From assembly GCF_025362435.1 (NCBI RefSeq), contig NZ_JANYGL010000046.1:1-41880 (forward strand): 41,880 nucleotides of DNA, given 5' to 3'. A program made the position numbers and the translations under genes. Shown here in pieces: positions 1 to 8,286 of this stretch (position 1 is its first letter; the number at the start of each line of letters is the position of its first letter). The notes beneath the pieces were generated by a model. The model saw nothing but the letters and a program-made list of their open reading frames with translations. It had not been told where the DNA came from and did no database searches. Origin of the DNA: Polymorphobacter sp. GTDB taxonomy: Bacteria; Pseudomonadota; Alphaproteobacteria; Sphingomonadales; Sphingomonadaceae.

Positions 1-2
1 TC

Positions 3-680
3 TCGACGCAGGTCATCCCGCGCGACCGCCACGCGATGTATTTCGCCACGCTCGGCGTCGTCGCCGGCTGCGTCGAGCGGCTCGCGACAGAGGTCCGCCA
101 CCTCCAGCGCACCGAGGTCCTCGAGGCCGAGGAGTATTTCGCGCCGGGGCAGAAGGGGTCGAGCGCGATGCCGCACAAGCGCAACCCGGTGCTGTCGGAG
201 AATTTGACCGGCCTCGCGCGGCTGGTCCGCGGCTATGTCACCCCGGCGCTCGAGAATGTCGCGCTGTGGCACGAGCGCGACATCAGCCATTCGAGCGTCG
301 AGCGGATGATCGGCCCCGACGCGACGGTAACGCTCGACTTCGCGCTTGTCCGCCTGACCGGGGTGATCGACAAGCTGCTGGTCTATCCCGAGCGGATGCT
401 CGCCAATTTGAACAAGATGGGTGGGCTGATCCATTCGCAGCGCGTCCTGCTCGCGCTGACGCAGGCGGGGGCGAGCCGCGAGGAGGCGTACGGCCTCGTC
501 CAGCGCAACGCGATGCAGGTCTGGCAGGCGGATGGAAAGCTCCAGCTGCTCGACCTGCTCGTCGCCGATGCCGACGTCACGCGCTGGCTGCCGGTAGCGG
601 AGATCGAGCCGCTGTTCGACCTTGGCTACCACCTCAAGCACGTCGACACGATTTTCGCCCGGTTGTTCGGCGCGGCATAG
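3..680 (+). CDS. purB: adenylosuccinate lyase, C-terminal part (5' truncated by window edge)
   Basis: Adenylosuccinate lyase splits fumarate from SAICAR and from adenylosuccinate in purine synthesis (cytosolic homotetramer of the fumarase/aspartase superfamily). The visible 225 residues correspond to the C-terminal half of a protein of about 430 residues. The frame is open from base 3, so the real start lies outside the window. The superfamily signature GSSAMPHKRNP is intact about 50 residues in and supplies the flexible catalytic loop. An ERDISHSSVER segment follows, which is typical of PurB. Nothing looks damaged. The gene ends about 40 bp before the next start on the same strand, without an obvious terminator. 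Confidence 0.95.
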   Translation, partial: STQVIPRDRHAMYFATLGVVAGCVERLATEVRHLQRTEVLEAEEYFAPGQKGSSAMPHKRNPVLSENLTGLARLVRGYVTPALENVALWHERDISHSSVERMIGPDATVTLDFALVRLTGVIDKLLVYPERMLANLNKMGGLIHSQRVLLALTQAGASREEAYGLVQRNAMQVWQADGKLQLLDLLVADADVTRWLPVAEIEPLFDLGYHLKHVDTIFARLFGAA

Positions 681-721
681 GGATCCGCCGCCGCCCCTTG
701 TCTTTCGAGCGCGGCGACTCG

Positions 722-1999
722 ATGATGCGCGGCATGATCCCAGCCGGACTCGACCGTCGTTCGCTCCTCCGCTCGGGGGCAGTTCTCGGCGCGCTGGCGA
801 TGCTGCCTTCGGGCGTCGCCGCTGCCGAGATCGATACCGCGGGGCTCGCCTCGATGACCGCCGGCATCCATCCGATCGGCCCCGCCGAGCGAGCCGCCCG
901 CCTCGACGCGGCGCGGGCGTTGATGGCGGCGCACGGCATCGCCGCGATCGTCGTCGAGCCCGGCGCATCGATGATCTATTTCACCGGGGTGAAGTGGCAT
1001 CGCAGCGAGCGGCTGACCCTCGCCGTGCTGTTCGCCACCGGCGACCCGGTGATCGTCACGCCGTTCTTCGAGGAACCGTCGGTCCGGCAAAGCCTCGGCA
1101 TCCCCGCCGAGATCCGCGTCTGGCAGGAGGACGAAAGCCCGGTCGCGCTCGCCGCGAAGATCATCGGCGAGCGCGGCGCAGCGCGGGGCACAATCGGCAT
1201 CGAGGAGACGGTGCGCTTCTTCGCCAGCGACGGGCTTGCCCAGGCACTTTCGCAAGCACGCCTAGTCTCGGCCAACCCGGTCGTCCGGGGCTGCCGGATG
1301 CTCAAGACGCCGGCCGAGCTCGCGCTGATGCAAAAGGCGACCGACATCACGATCGCCGCGTACCGCTGGACATGGCCGCGGGTGCGCGAGGGGATGACCC
1401 CGAACGAAATCGGCGCGCTGATGGACGCTGCCACCGTCAGCCTCGGCGGTGCTCCCGAATTCTCGCTCGTCCTGCTCGGCGAGGCGGCGGCGTATCCGCA
1501 CGGGTCGAGCAAGCCGCAGCGCGTCCGCGAGGGCGAGGTCGTGCTGATGGACTGCGGCTGCACCGTCGACGGCTATCAATCCGACGTCTCGCGAACCTTC
1601 GTCCCCGGCCGCGCCCCCGACGCCGTCCGGCGCGTCTGGGACACTGTCGCCCACGGGCAGCAGATCGCCTTTGCCGCGGCCAAGGTCGGCGCTCCGGCGG
1701 GGAGCATCGACGACGCGGTCCGCGCCTTTTACACCGCGCAGGGCTTCGGCCCCGGCTACCGCCTCCCCGGCCTGTCGCACCGCACCGGCCACGGCATCGG
1801 CCTCGACGGCCACGAGCCGGTCAACCTCGTCCACGGCGAGGCGACGCCGCTTGCCCCCGGGATGTGCTTCTCGAACGAGCCGGGACTGTATCTGCCGGGA
1901 AAATTCGGCGTCCGGCTCGAGGACTGCTTCCACGTCACCGCCGACGGGCCGCGCTGGTTCTCAACCCCGCCGCCGTCGCTCGACCGCCCGTTCGACTAG
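722..1999 (+). CDS. M24 family metallopeptidase (Xaa-Pro aminopeptidase-like), exported
   Basis: A 425-residue pita-bread-fold peptidase, probably cleaving Xaa-Pro dipeptides or N-terminal Xaa-Pro bonds. The N-terminus has a twin-arginine-like segment (DRRSLLRSG, residues 13-21), a hydrophobic stretch and an AAA cleavage region, so export to the periplasm by Tat or Sec is likely. The five dinuclear metal ligands of M24 are all present: D277 and D288 (11 apart), H357 in TGHGIGLDGHE, E386 in SNEPGLY and E400 in RLEDC. ATG 722 is chosen because it gives a clean signal peptide; the frame is open much further upstream inside purB, and ATG 734 is also possible. It is followed 9 bp later by a second secreted peptidase. 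Substrate specificity cannot be read from sequence. Confidence 0.9.
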   Translation: MMRGMIPAGLDRRSLLRSGAVLGALAMLPSGVAAAEIDTAGLASMTAGIHPIGPAERAARLDAARALMAAHGIAAIVVEPGASMIYFTGVKWHRSERLTLAVLFATGDPVIVTPFFEEPSVRQSLGIPAEIRVWQEDESPVALAAKIIGERGAARGTIGIEETVRFFASDGLAQALSQARLVSANPVVRGCRMLKTPAELALMQKATDITIAAYRWTWPRVREGMTPNEIGALMDAATVSLGGAPEFSLVLLGEAAAYPHGSSKPQRVREGEVVLMDCGCTVDGYQSDVSRTFVPGRAPDAVRRVWDTVAHGQQIAFAAAKVGAPAGSIDDAVRAFYTAQGFGPGYRLPGLSHRTGHGIGLDGHEPVNLVHGEATPLAPGMCFSNEPGLYLPGKFGVRLEDCFHVTADGPRWFSTPPPSLDRPFD

Positions 2000-2008
2000 A
2001 GGACCAGC

Positions 2009-3616
2009 ATGATCGCTCTCTCACTGATGGTGGCCCTCGCCGCCGCGTCGCCGATCTCCGCCGACCACATCAAGGCCGATGTCCGCGTGCTGTCGTCCGA
2101 CGCGTTCGGTGGTCGCGGGCCGGGCGAGGCGGGCGAAGCGAAGACGATCGACTATCTGGCGAAGCAGTTCGCCGCCGCCGGCCTGCAACCCGGCGGCGAG
2201 AATGGCGGCTGGTTCCAGGACGTGCCGCTGGTCAGGCTCGACCGCACCGCCGCGACGATGAGGCTCGACGAGAAGGGAATTGCGCGCCCGCTCGTCCTCG
2301 GCCGCGACGCCGCGCTGTCGCTGCGCAATGCCGGCACGACGACGGTCACCGCCGCGCCGCTGGTCTTCGCCGGCTTCGGCATCGTCGACGCGGCGAAGGG
2401 GTGGGACGCGTATGCCGGGGTCGACATGACCGGCAAGATCGCCGTCGTCCTCGCCAACGACCCCGACTTCGAGGGCGGCCGCGACCTCGGCTTCGAGGGC
2501 CGTCGGATGGTCTATGCCGGGCGCGTCGGCGCCAAGCTCGAGGCGGCGGCGAAGGCGGGGGCGATCGGCGCGCTCGTCATCCACGAGGACGCGGCGGCGA
2601 GCTACCCGTTCTCGCAGGTCGGCAGCGGCGACGCCCTGCCCGCCTTCTCCTTCGCGCCGCTGACCGTATCGGCGTTCAAGCTGAGCGGGTGGCTGACGCG
2701 CGACGTCGCGGTCGACCTGCTCCGCCGCCACGGCCTGACGCTCGACGGGGTCAAGACCCGTTCCCGCAATCCCGCCTTCCGCGCCTTCGCCCTCGACGGC
2801 AGCACGGTCTCGGTCACCGGCACGATCACCGCGACCCCGGTCGTCAGCCACAATGTCGTCGCCAAGCTGCCCGGCGCATCGCGGCCGAACGAGGTCGTGC
2901 TCTACGGCGCGCACTGGGACGCCAACGGCATGAACGGCCCCGACGCGACCGGCGACACGATCCGCAACGGCGCGGTCGACAACGCCACCGGCACCGCCGA
3001 GGTGCTCGAGATCGCCCGCGCCTTCACGCATGGCCCGAAACCGGCGCGAACCGTCGTCTTCGCCGCGTGGACTGCCGAGGAGAAGGGGCTGCTCGGGTCC
3101 GACTATTACGCCGCCCACCCGCTGTATCCGCTGGCGACGACGGCGCTGATGATCAACCTCGACCCGCACGTCGTCCTGCCGGCGGCGCGCGACATCGAGC
3201 TGATCGGCGGCGGGCGCACCCCGGTCGAGGCCGACGTCCGCCGGATCGCCGCGGCGCAGGGCCTACGCGTCGACGACGAACCCGCGGTCGAGGCCGGCTG
3301 GTACTTCCGCTCCGACCAGTTCTCCTTCGCCAAGCGCGGCGTGCCCGCGATCACCTTCCGCGCCGGCCGCAACCTCGTCGACGGCGGCCTTGCGGCGGGA
3401 GTGCCGATCGTCGCCGCCTACAACGCCAGGCGCTACCACCAGCCGAGCGACGAGTTCGACCCGAAATGGACCTTCGCCGGGACGCGGCAGGAGGCGAGCG
3501 TAGCCTTCGCGCTGGGGACCGAGGTCGCCAACAGCGCGGCTTGGCCGGGCTGGAATCCCGGCGGCGAATATGCGCCGTTGCGCGAGGCGACCGCGGCGAT
3601 GCGTGGCACCAAGTAA
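2009..3616 (+). CDS. M28 family zinc aminopeptidase with PA domain, secreted
   Basis: A 535-residue di-zinc aminopeptidase of the bacterial M28 type. Residues 1-18 form a Sec signal peptide. Residues of roughly 140-260 look like a protease-associated insert, which is common in this family. The catalytic domain carries the expected ligands: H302 in GAHWD, bridging D324 in GAVDNATG, the catalytic E357 and ligand E358 in TAEEKG, D385 in INLDPH and H477 near RRYHQPSDE. It lies 9 bp after the M24 peptidase gene and overlaps the following TPR-sulfotransferase gene, so the three are probably co-transcribed. With the TonB receptor further on, this suggests an extracytoplasmic peptide-degradation unit. 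Confidence 0.92.
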   Translation: MIALSLMVALAAASPISADHIKADVRVLSSDAFGGRGPGEAGEAKTIDYLAKQFAAAGLQPGGENGGWFQDVPLVRLDRTAATMRLDEKGIARPLVLGRDAALSLRNAGTTTVTAAPLVFAGFGIVDAAKGWDAYAGVDMTGKIAVVLANDPDFEGGRDLGFEGRRMVYAGRVGAKLEAAAKAGAIGALVIHEDAAASYPFSQVGSGDALPAFSFAPLTVSAFKLSGWLTRDVAVDLLRRHGLTLDGVKTRSRNPAFRAFALDGSTVSVTGTITATPVVSHNVVAKLPGASRPNEVVLYGAHWDANGMNGPDATGDTIRNGAVDNATGTAEVLEIARAFTHGPKPARTVVFAAWTAEEKGLLGSDYYAAHPLYPLATTALMINLDPHVVLPAARDIELIGGGRTPVEADVRRIAAAQGLRVDDEPAVEAGWYFRSDQFSFAKRGVPAITFRAGRNLVDGGLAAGVPIVAAYNARRYHQPSDEFDPKWTFAGTRQEASVAFALGTEVANSAAWPGWNPGGEYAPLREATAAMRGTK

Positions 3617-5555
3617 CCTCGCCGACGCCAAGCGGCTGCTCGGCTCCGATGCACCGGCGGCGGTGGTCGCGGCACGGCGCGCAACTGCATCCGATCCCGC
3701 CGCGATCGAGCCGCGCTTCGTTCTCGGCGCGGCGCTGCGGCGGAGCGGCGACCTTGCTGCCGCGCGCGACGTCCTCGCCCCGCTGGCCGCCGCGCTGCCG
3801 AGACTATGGGGTGTCCACTTCGAACTCGGCATGACGCTCGCCGCGCTGTGCGAGACCGGGGCGGCGCTGGTGTCGCTCGACCACGCCGCCCGGCTCAACC
3901 CCGACTCGTCGCTCGTCCTCCACGCGCTCGGCGACATGCTTATGCTCGTGGATCGTCCGGCGGAGGCGGCGGAGGTGCAGTCGCGGCGCGTCCCCGCGAG
4001 CATCGGCGATCCGCGACTGACCGCTGCGGTGACCGCGCTGCTCGATCACGACGACGCGGCGCCGCTCGCCGCGCTGGGGTTGCACCTGACCGACATCGCC
4101 GCGGTCCGCCTGATCGCCGACGCCGGGCTGCGCCTTGGCCGCGCCGATGCGGTCGCCGCGCTGCTGGCCCGTGCGCTTGCGATCACGAGCTATGCGCCCG
4201 CGCACTTCGCGCTCGCACTCACTTACCACCAGCTTGATCGCAGCGCCGAAGCGCTAACGGCGATCGACAGCGCGCTCGCCGCAAGCCCAGCGACCGCACT
4301 CCAAAGCCTGCGCGCGGCGATCCTGATGCAGCTCGGCGACGTCACCGCCGCGGTCGACCAATATGCCGCGATCATCGGCACCGACGCGAGGGTCTGGCAC
4401 GGCTACGGCCATGCGCTCCGTGCCGCCGGGCGCCACGACGACGCCGTTGCCGCGTATCGCCGCGCGCTCGCGATCGATCCGGGCTACGCCGAAGTCTATT
4501 GGAGCCTCGCCAACCTCAAGACGTGGCGCTTCGCCGATGCCGACCACGCTGCGATGACGGCGCTCCTCGCCACGGCGGACGAGGCGGACCGAGCCTTCCT
4601 CCATTTCGCCCTCGGCAAGGCGCTGGACGACGCGCGCGACGCCGCCGCGAGCTTCGCGCACTACGCTACCGGCAATGCCGCCCGCCGCACCACCGCCGGC
4701 TACGACCGCAGCGCGCAGGAGGATTTCGTCGCGCGGACGATCGCGACCTTCACTGCCGACTTCTTCGCCGAACGCGCTGGGTGGGGCGACCCGGCGGCAG
4801 ACCCGATCTTCGTCGTCGGCATGCCGCGATCGGGCTCGACCCTCGTCGAGCAGATCCTCGCCAGCCATCCCGCCGTCGACGGCCTGTCCGAACTCGCCGA
4901 CCTGCCCGCCGTCGCGCGCGGCCTCGGCGGCCGCTACCCCGACGTGCTCGCGACCCTCACCGCAGCCGACTTCGCCCGCGCCGGCCGCGACTATCTCGAC
5001 CGCGTCGGCCCGCGCCGCAGCGGGCGGCCGCGCTTCGTCGACAAGTTCCCGGGCAACCTGCTCCACATCGGGCTGATCCACCTCGCGCTGCCGAACGCGA
5101 CGATCATAGACGTCCGGCGCGATGCGGTCGCGACGTGCTTCTCGCTGTTCAAGCAGTTGTTTGCGCGCGGGCAGGCGTATTCGTACGACCTTGCCGATCT
5201 CGGGCATTATTACCGGCACTATGTCGCGCTGATCGATCATTTCGCGGCCGTCCTGCCGAGGCGCATCCTGACGTTGCGCTACGAAGATCTCGTCGACGAC
5301 ACCGAAGTTGCGACGCGGCAATTGCTCGCGCACGCCGGACTGCCGTTCGAAGCGGCCTGCCTGCGTTTCTACGCGAGCGACCGCGCCGTGCGGACGGCGA
5401 GTTCGGAGCAGGTTCGCCAGCCGATCTTTCGCTCCGGCCTCGACGACTGGCAGCGCAGCCGGGCGTGGCTCGGCCCGCTGATCGAGGCGCTCGGACCGCT
5501 GGCGTGCGTCAGCGGAGCCGAACCAATGCCTATATTGCATGGCCCCATCCGATAA
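3603..5555 (+). CDS. TPR-repeat sulfotransferase family protein
   Basis: About 650 residues in two parts. The N-terminal ~390 residues are alanine-rich helices with tetratricopeptide character, clearest in residues 270-310 (...YGHALRAAGRHDDAVAAY... then AIDPGYAEVYWSLA). The C-terminal part is a PAPS-dependent sulfotransferase: the 5'-phosphosulfate loop is VGMPRSGSTLVEQ around residue 407, and the 3'-phosphate region is RRDAVATCFSLFKQ. The family moves sulfate from PAPS to hydroxyl groups of proteins, peptides or small molecules. I chose GTG 3603 (14-bp overlap with the M28 gene) because the longer ATG 3570 version adds an arginine-rich shadow of the upstream gene. Neither start has a strong Shine-Dalgarno sequence. 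The acceptor is unknown. Confidence 0.88.
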   Translation: MAPSNLADAKRLLGSDAPAAVVAARRATASDPAAIEPRFVLGAALRRSGDLAAARDVLAPLAAALPRLWGVHFELGMTLAALCETGAALVSLDHAARLNPDSSLVLHALGDMLMLVDRPAEAAEVQSRRVPASIGDPRLTAAVTALLDHDDAAPLAALGLHLTDIAAVRLIADAGLRLGRADAVAALLARALAITSYAPAHFALALTYHQLDRSAEALTAIDSALAASPATALQSLRAAILMQLGDVTAAVDQYAAIIGTDARVWHGYGHALRAAGRHDDAVAAYRRALAIDPGYAEVYWSLANLKTWRFADADHAAMTALLATADEADRAFLHFALGKALDDARDAAASFAHYATGNAARRTTAGYDRSAQEDFVARTIATFTADFFAERAGWGDPAADPIFVVGMPRSGSTLVEQILASHPAVDGLSELADLPAVARGLGGRYPDVLATLTAADFARAGRDYLDRVGPRRSGRPRFVDKFPGNLLHIGLIHLALPNATIIDVRRDAVATCFSLFKQLFARGQAYSYDLADLGHYYRHYVALIDHFAAVLPRRILTLRYEDLVDDTEVATRQLLAHAGLPFEAACLRFYASDRAVRTASSEQVRQPIFRSGLDDWQRSRAWLGPLIEALGPLACVSGAEPMPILHGPIR

Positions 5556-5588
5556 TTTTGCTTCCCGGCTCGTCCGATTGAGGGGACG

Positions 5589-5664
5589 TTCGCACTCGGG
5601 AAGAAGCCGGGTTAACGGCCGCCGGGCATTCGCACTCGACCGCTCGCCTAGATCACAAATGTGA
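5589..5664 (+). promoter_or_regulatory. candidate control region of the TonB receptor gene (direct repeat, -10, small dyad)
   Basis: The 146-bp gap before the receptor contains the decamer TTCGCACTCG twice (5589-5598 and 5629-5638), exactly 40 bp apart and so nearly on the same helix face. A -10-like TAGATC sits at 5649-5654, and the second decamer overlaps where the -35 region would be; no good -35 hexamer is visible. A short dyad TCACA-AA-TGTGA (5653-5664) covers the expected start point. The arrangement suggests an activator-dependent promoter, but no regulator can be named. Confidence 0.35.
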
Positions 5665-5701
5665 CGGGCTCGCGGGCGGAGCGGCATTCAGGGGGAATTT
5701 C

Positions 5702-8179
5702 ATGTTCAGCGATCGCCGTTCGACAAATATCTTGGGCCAGTCTCTACGGCTGGCGCTGCTACTCGCCTCGTCAGGGCTCGCCGCCACAACCGCTGCAGCT
5801 GCAGCCGCCGCCGCCGTCGCCGTGCCGGCCACCGCCGAGACACCGGGCAACCCCGAACTCGCCGACATCGTCGTCACCGCGACCCGGTCGGGCGCCGAAT
5901 CGCTGCAGAAGGTCGCGATCCCGATTTCTGTGGTCAACGTCGACCAGATCACCAAGTCGAACCAGGGCAACCTCGTCGATCTCGCCAAATTCTCGCCGTC
6001 GCTCGCGATCACCGAGGGCGCGCCGGGGTTCAACAAGTTCAACATGCGCGGGCTGTCGACCGGCGGCTACCGCACGTCGGACACGTCGGACCGCTCGCTC
6101 GTCGCGGTCTATCTCGACGACACGCCGATCTCGGTCCAGGGCCAGACCCCCGACCTCAAGGTCTACGACCTCGAGCGCGTCGAGATCCTGCGCGGGCCGC
6201 AGGGGACTTTGTTCGGCGCCGGGTCGATGGCGGGCACGATCCGCTTCGTCACCGCCAAGCCCGACCTCAACAGGTTCTTCGGCTCGGTCGAGGCCGACGG
6301 CGCCGGGACCGAGCACGGGGAGGGTAGCTACAACGCGCGCGGCATGGTCAACCTGCCCGTCGTCGCCGGACAGCTCGCGATCCGCGGTAACTTCTACATC
6401 GGCAAGGACGGCGGCTTCATCGACAACATCGGCGCGTACAGCCGCAAGGACGCGAACAGCAACCGCACGACGCAGGCGCGCGTCGCGGCGCGGTGGACGC
6501 CGAGCGACCGGCTGACCGTCGATGGCAGCTTCACCTACGAACAGAGCCGCGCCCACGGCCTCAACACCGGGTTCAGCGGGCTGCCGGCGTACACCACCTC
6601 GACCAACAGCCCCGAGGGAACGAGCGACAAGTTCCGCCTGTACCAGCTCGGCGCCGACTACGACCTCGGTTTCGCTGACTTCATCACCACCGCCGCCTAT
6701 ACCGACCGCGATATCGGCTTCAACGCCAGCTTCGAGCCGCAGATCGGCTATTTCTTCCAGGATTATGGCTCGAAGCTGCCGATCGGCGCGGGAAGCTTCC
6801 CGGTGTTCACCGCGCCGACGACGTACAACCAGGCGATCACCAACGCGCTCCCCGCCGAGAAATACACGATCAACAACAAGATCAAGGACTTCATGGTCGA
6901 AGGCCGCCTCGCGTCGAAGAACGACGGGCCGGTCAAGTGGACCGCGGGCGTGTTCTACGAGACCCAGAAGCGCCACCTGATCCAGGACATCCCGACCCCG
7001 GGCTTCGACACGCTGAGCTACGAGAATTATTTCTACGGCCCGTTCGCGACGCCGAACGGCAAGTATGACTCGAAGCTCGTCGACGGCGCGTTCAGCTCGA
7101 ACGACATCTTCTCGGGCCTGCAGGACGTCGACGAGCACCAGGTCGCGGTCTATGCCGACGGCACGTGGCACGTCACGCCGAAGCTCGACCTGACCGCCGG
7201 GCTGCGATATTTCAACTTCGAGGAGAAGTATTTCCTCTTCGAAGGCGGCGTCTACGGCGTCATCGACCATATCCCGCTGACGCAGCGCGCGACGCTCAAG
7301 TCGAACGGGGTCAACCCGCGCGCGAACATCTCGTACAAGCCGAACGACGATTTGCTGATCTATGCCGAGGCAGCCAAGGGCTTCCGCTACGGCGGCGCCA
7401 ACCAGCCGGTGCCGGTCGGCACCACCGGGGTCGCCGGGCAGTGCGCGGCGAACCTCGCGTCGTACGGCTATACCGCCGCGCCGCTGACCTTCGGCCCCGA
7501 CAAGTTGTGGAACTACACCGTCGGTGAAAAGGCCAAGCTCGCCGACGGCCGCGTCACGCTCAACGCCAGCGCCTATTACATCGACTGGCAGGACGTGCAG
7601 ACCCGCCTGCTGCTCAACTGCTCGTATTTCTTCACCGCCAACAAGGGCAAGATCACCAGCAAGGGCCTCGAGCTCGAATCGATGGTCAAGGTCAGCCCCG
7701 AGGTGACGCTGAGCCTCGGCGGGTCGATCAACGATTCGCGCGCCAACGGCGACATCCCGACGGTCGGCGCGTTCAGCGGCGACCACACGCCGTATTTCCC
7801 CAAGCTCGTGTTCAACTTCGGCGCGTTCTACGACGTCCACGTCGGTAACGGCGAGCTCCACATCCAGGGCAATTACCAGTTCCAGTCGAACCAGAACACG
7901 ACCTTCAACCGCTTCTCGACGATCATCGTCAACGGCGTCCTGACGCGGAACGGGGCGAGCTCGACCTTCGCCACGATCCCCGAATCGAACAATGTCAGCC
8001 TGTCGGCAGCGTATGACATCGGCAATTTCGAATTCGGCATCTTCGGCAACAACCTGACCAACGGGGTCAAGGTCACGAACATCGCGCGAGCGACCTACTA
8101 CCAGATCTACCAGGCGGGCAGCAGCGTCACCTATGCCCGCCCGCGCACGATCGGCGGCCGGGTCAAGGTCAAGTTCTGA
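5702..8179 (+). CDS. TonB-dependent receptor
   Basis: An 825-residue outer-membrane transporter. The start ATG 5702 follows a Shine-Dalgarno-like AGGGGGAATTTC. Residues 1-47 are a long alanine-rich signal sequence. The TonB-box/plug start is ELADIVVTATRSGAES (about residues 53-68), followed by a plug domain with FNMRGLST, VAVYLDDTPI and VEILRGPQGTLFGAGSMAGTIR. The remainder is a beta-barrel ending in ...GGRVKVKF with a terminal Phe, as expected for BAM-mediated insertion. The barrel type is that of sphingomonad receptors with broad or unknown substrates. The neighbouring secreted peptidases suggest peptide or small organic uptake, but no substrate is shown by sequence. The gene is convergent with the amine operon and ends at the palindromic repeat. 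Confidence 0.95.
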   Translation: MFSDRRSTNILGQSLRLALLLASSGLAATTAAAAAAAAVAVPATAETPGNPELADIVVTATRSGAESLQKVAIPISVVNVDQITKSNQGNLVDLAKFSPSLAITEGAPGFNKFNMRGLSTGGYRTSDTSDRSLVAVYLDDTPISVQGQTPDLKVYDLERVEILRGPQGTLFGAGSMAGTIRFVTAKPDLNRFFGSVEADGAGTEHGEGSYNARGMVNLPVVAGQLAIRGNFYIGKDGGFIDNIGAYSRKDANSNRTTQARVAARWTPSDRLTVDGSFTYEQSRAHGLNTGFSGLPAYTTSTNSPEGTSDKFRLYQLGADYDLGFADFITTAAYTDRDIGFNASFEPQIGYFFQDYGSKLPIGAGSFPVFTAPTTYNQAITNALPAEKYTINNKIKDFMVEGRLASKNDGPVKWTAGVFYETQKRHLIQDIPTPGFDTLSYENYFYGPFATPNGKYDSKLVDGAFSSNDIFSGLQDVDEHQVAVYADGTWHVTPKLDLTAGLRYFNFEEKYFLFEGGVYGVIDHIPLTQRATLKSNGVNPRANISYKPNDDLLIYAEAAKGFRYGGANQPVPVGTTGVAGQCAANLASYGYTAAPLTFGPDKLWNYTVGEKAKLADGRVTLNASAYYIDWQDVQTRLLLNCSYFFTANKGKITSKGLELESMVKVSPEVTLSLGGSINDSRANGDIPTVGAFSGDHTPYFPKLVFNFGAFYDVHVGNGELHIQGNYQFQSNQNTTFNRFSTIIVNGVLTRNGASSTFATIPESNNVSLSAAYDIGNFEFGIFGNNLTNGVKVTNIARATYYQIYQAGSSVTYARPRTIGGRVKVKF

Positions 8180-8208
8180 GGCGCGGGAGCGGCGTGCACC
8201 GATAGGAC

Positions 8209-8286
8209 TTGTCATCCCGGCGGAGGCCGGGACCCATGATCTCGACAGTCAGTGATCATGGGTCCCGGCCTGCGCCGGGATGACAA
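8209..8286. repeat. dispersed palindromic (REP-like) element, copy 1
   Basis: Two 33-bp arms, 8209-8241 and 8254-8286, are inverted copies with a single mismatch, separated by 12 bp. The left arm begins TTGTCATCCCGGCGGAGGCC and ends GACCCATGATC. The same element recurs at 38726-38798. It fills the gap between two convergent genes, touches the stop codon of the DUF3089 gene, and could act as a bidirectional terminator or mRNA-protecting hairpin. From memory, this GTCATCCCGGCG..GGCCGGGACC family is widespread in sphingomonads; this was not checked. Confidence 0.93.

Noticed and set aside
622-3834. 1070-codon open frame on the plus strand
   Set aside because: It is a GC-driven shadow of the M24 and M28 peptidase genes: arginine/proline-rich translation without domains, while the other frame carries complete catalytic motifs.
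5653-5664. CRP-type binding site
   Set aside because: The half-sites are in the reverse order and spacing (TCACA-N2-TGTGA) compared with TGTGA-N6-TCACA.
5771-8215. 814-codon open frame on the minus strand opposite the TonB receptor
   Set aside because: The translation is low-complexity Arg/Asp/Val/Ala with no recognisable domain; the plus-strand receptor is complete.
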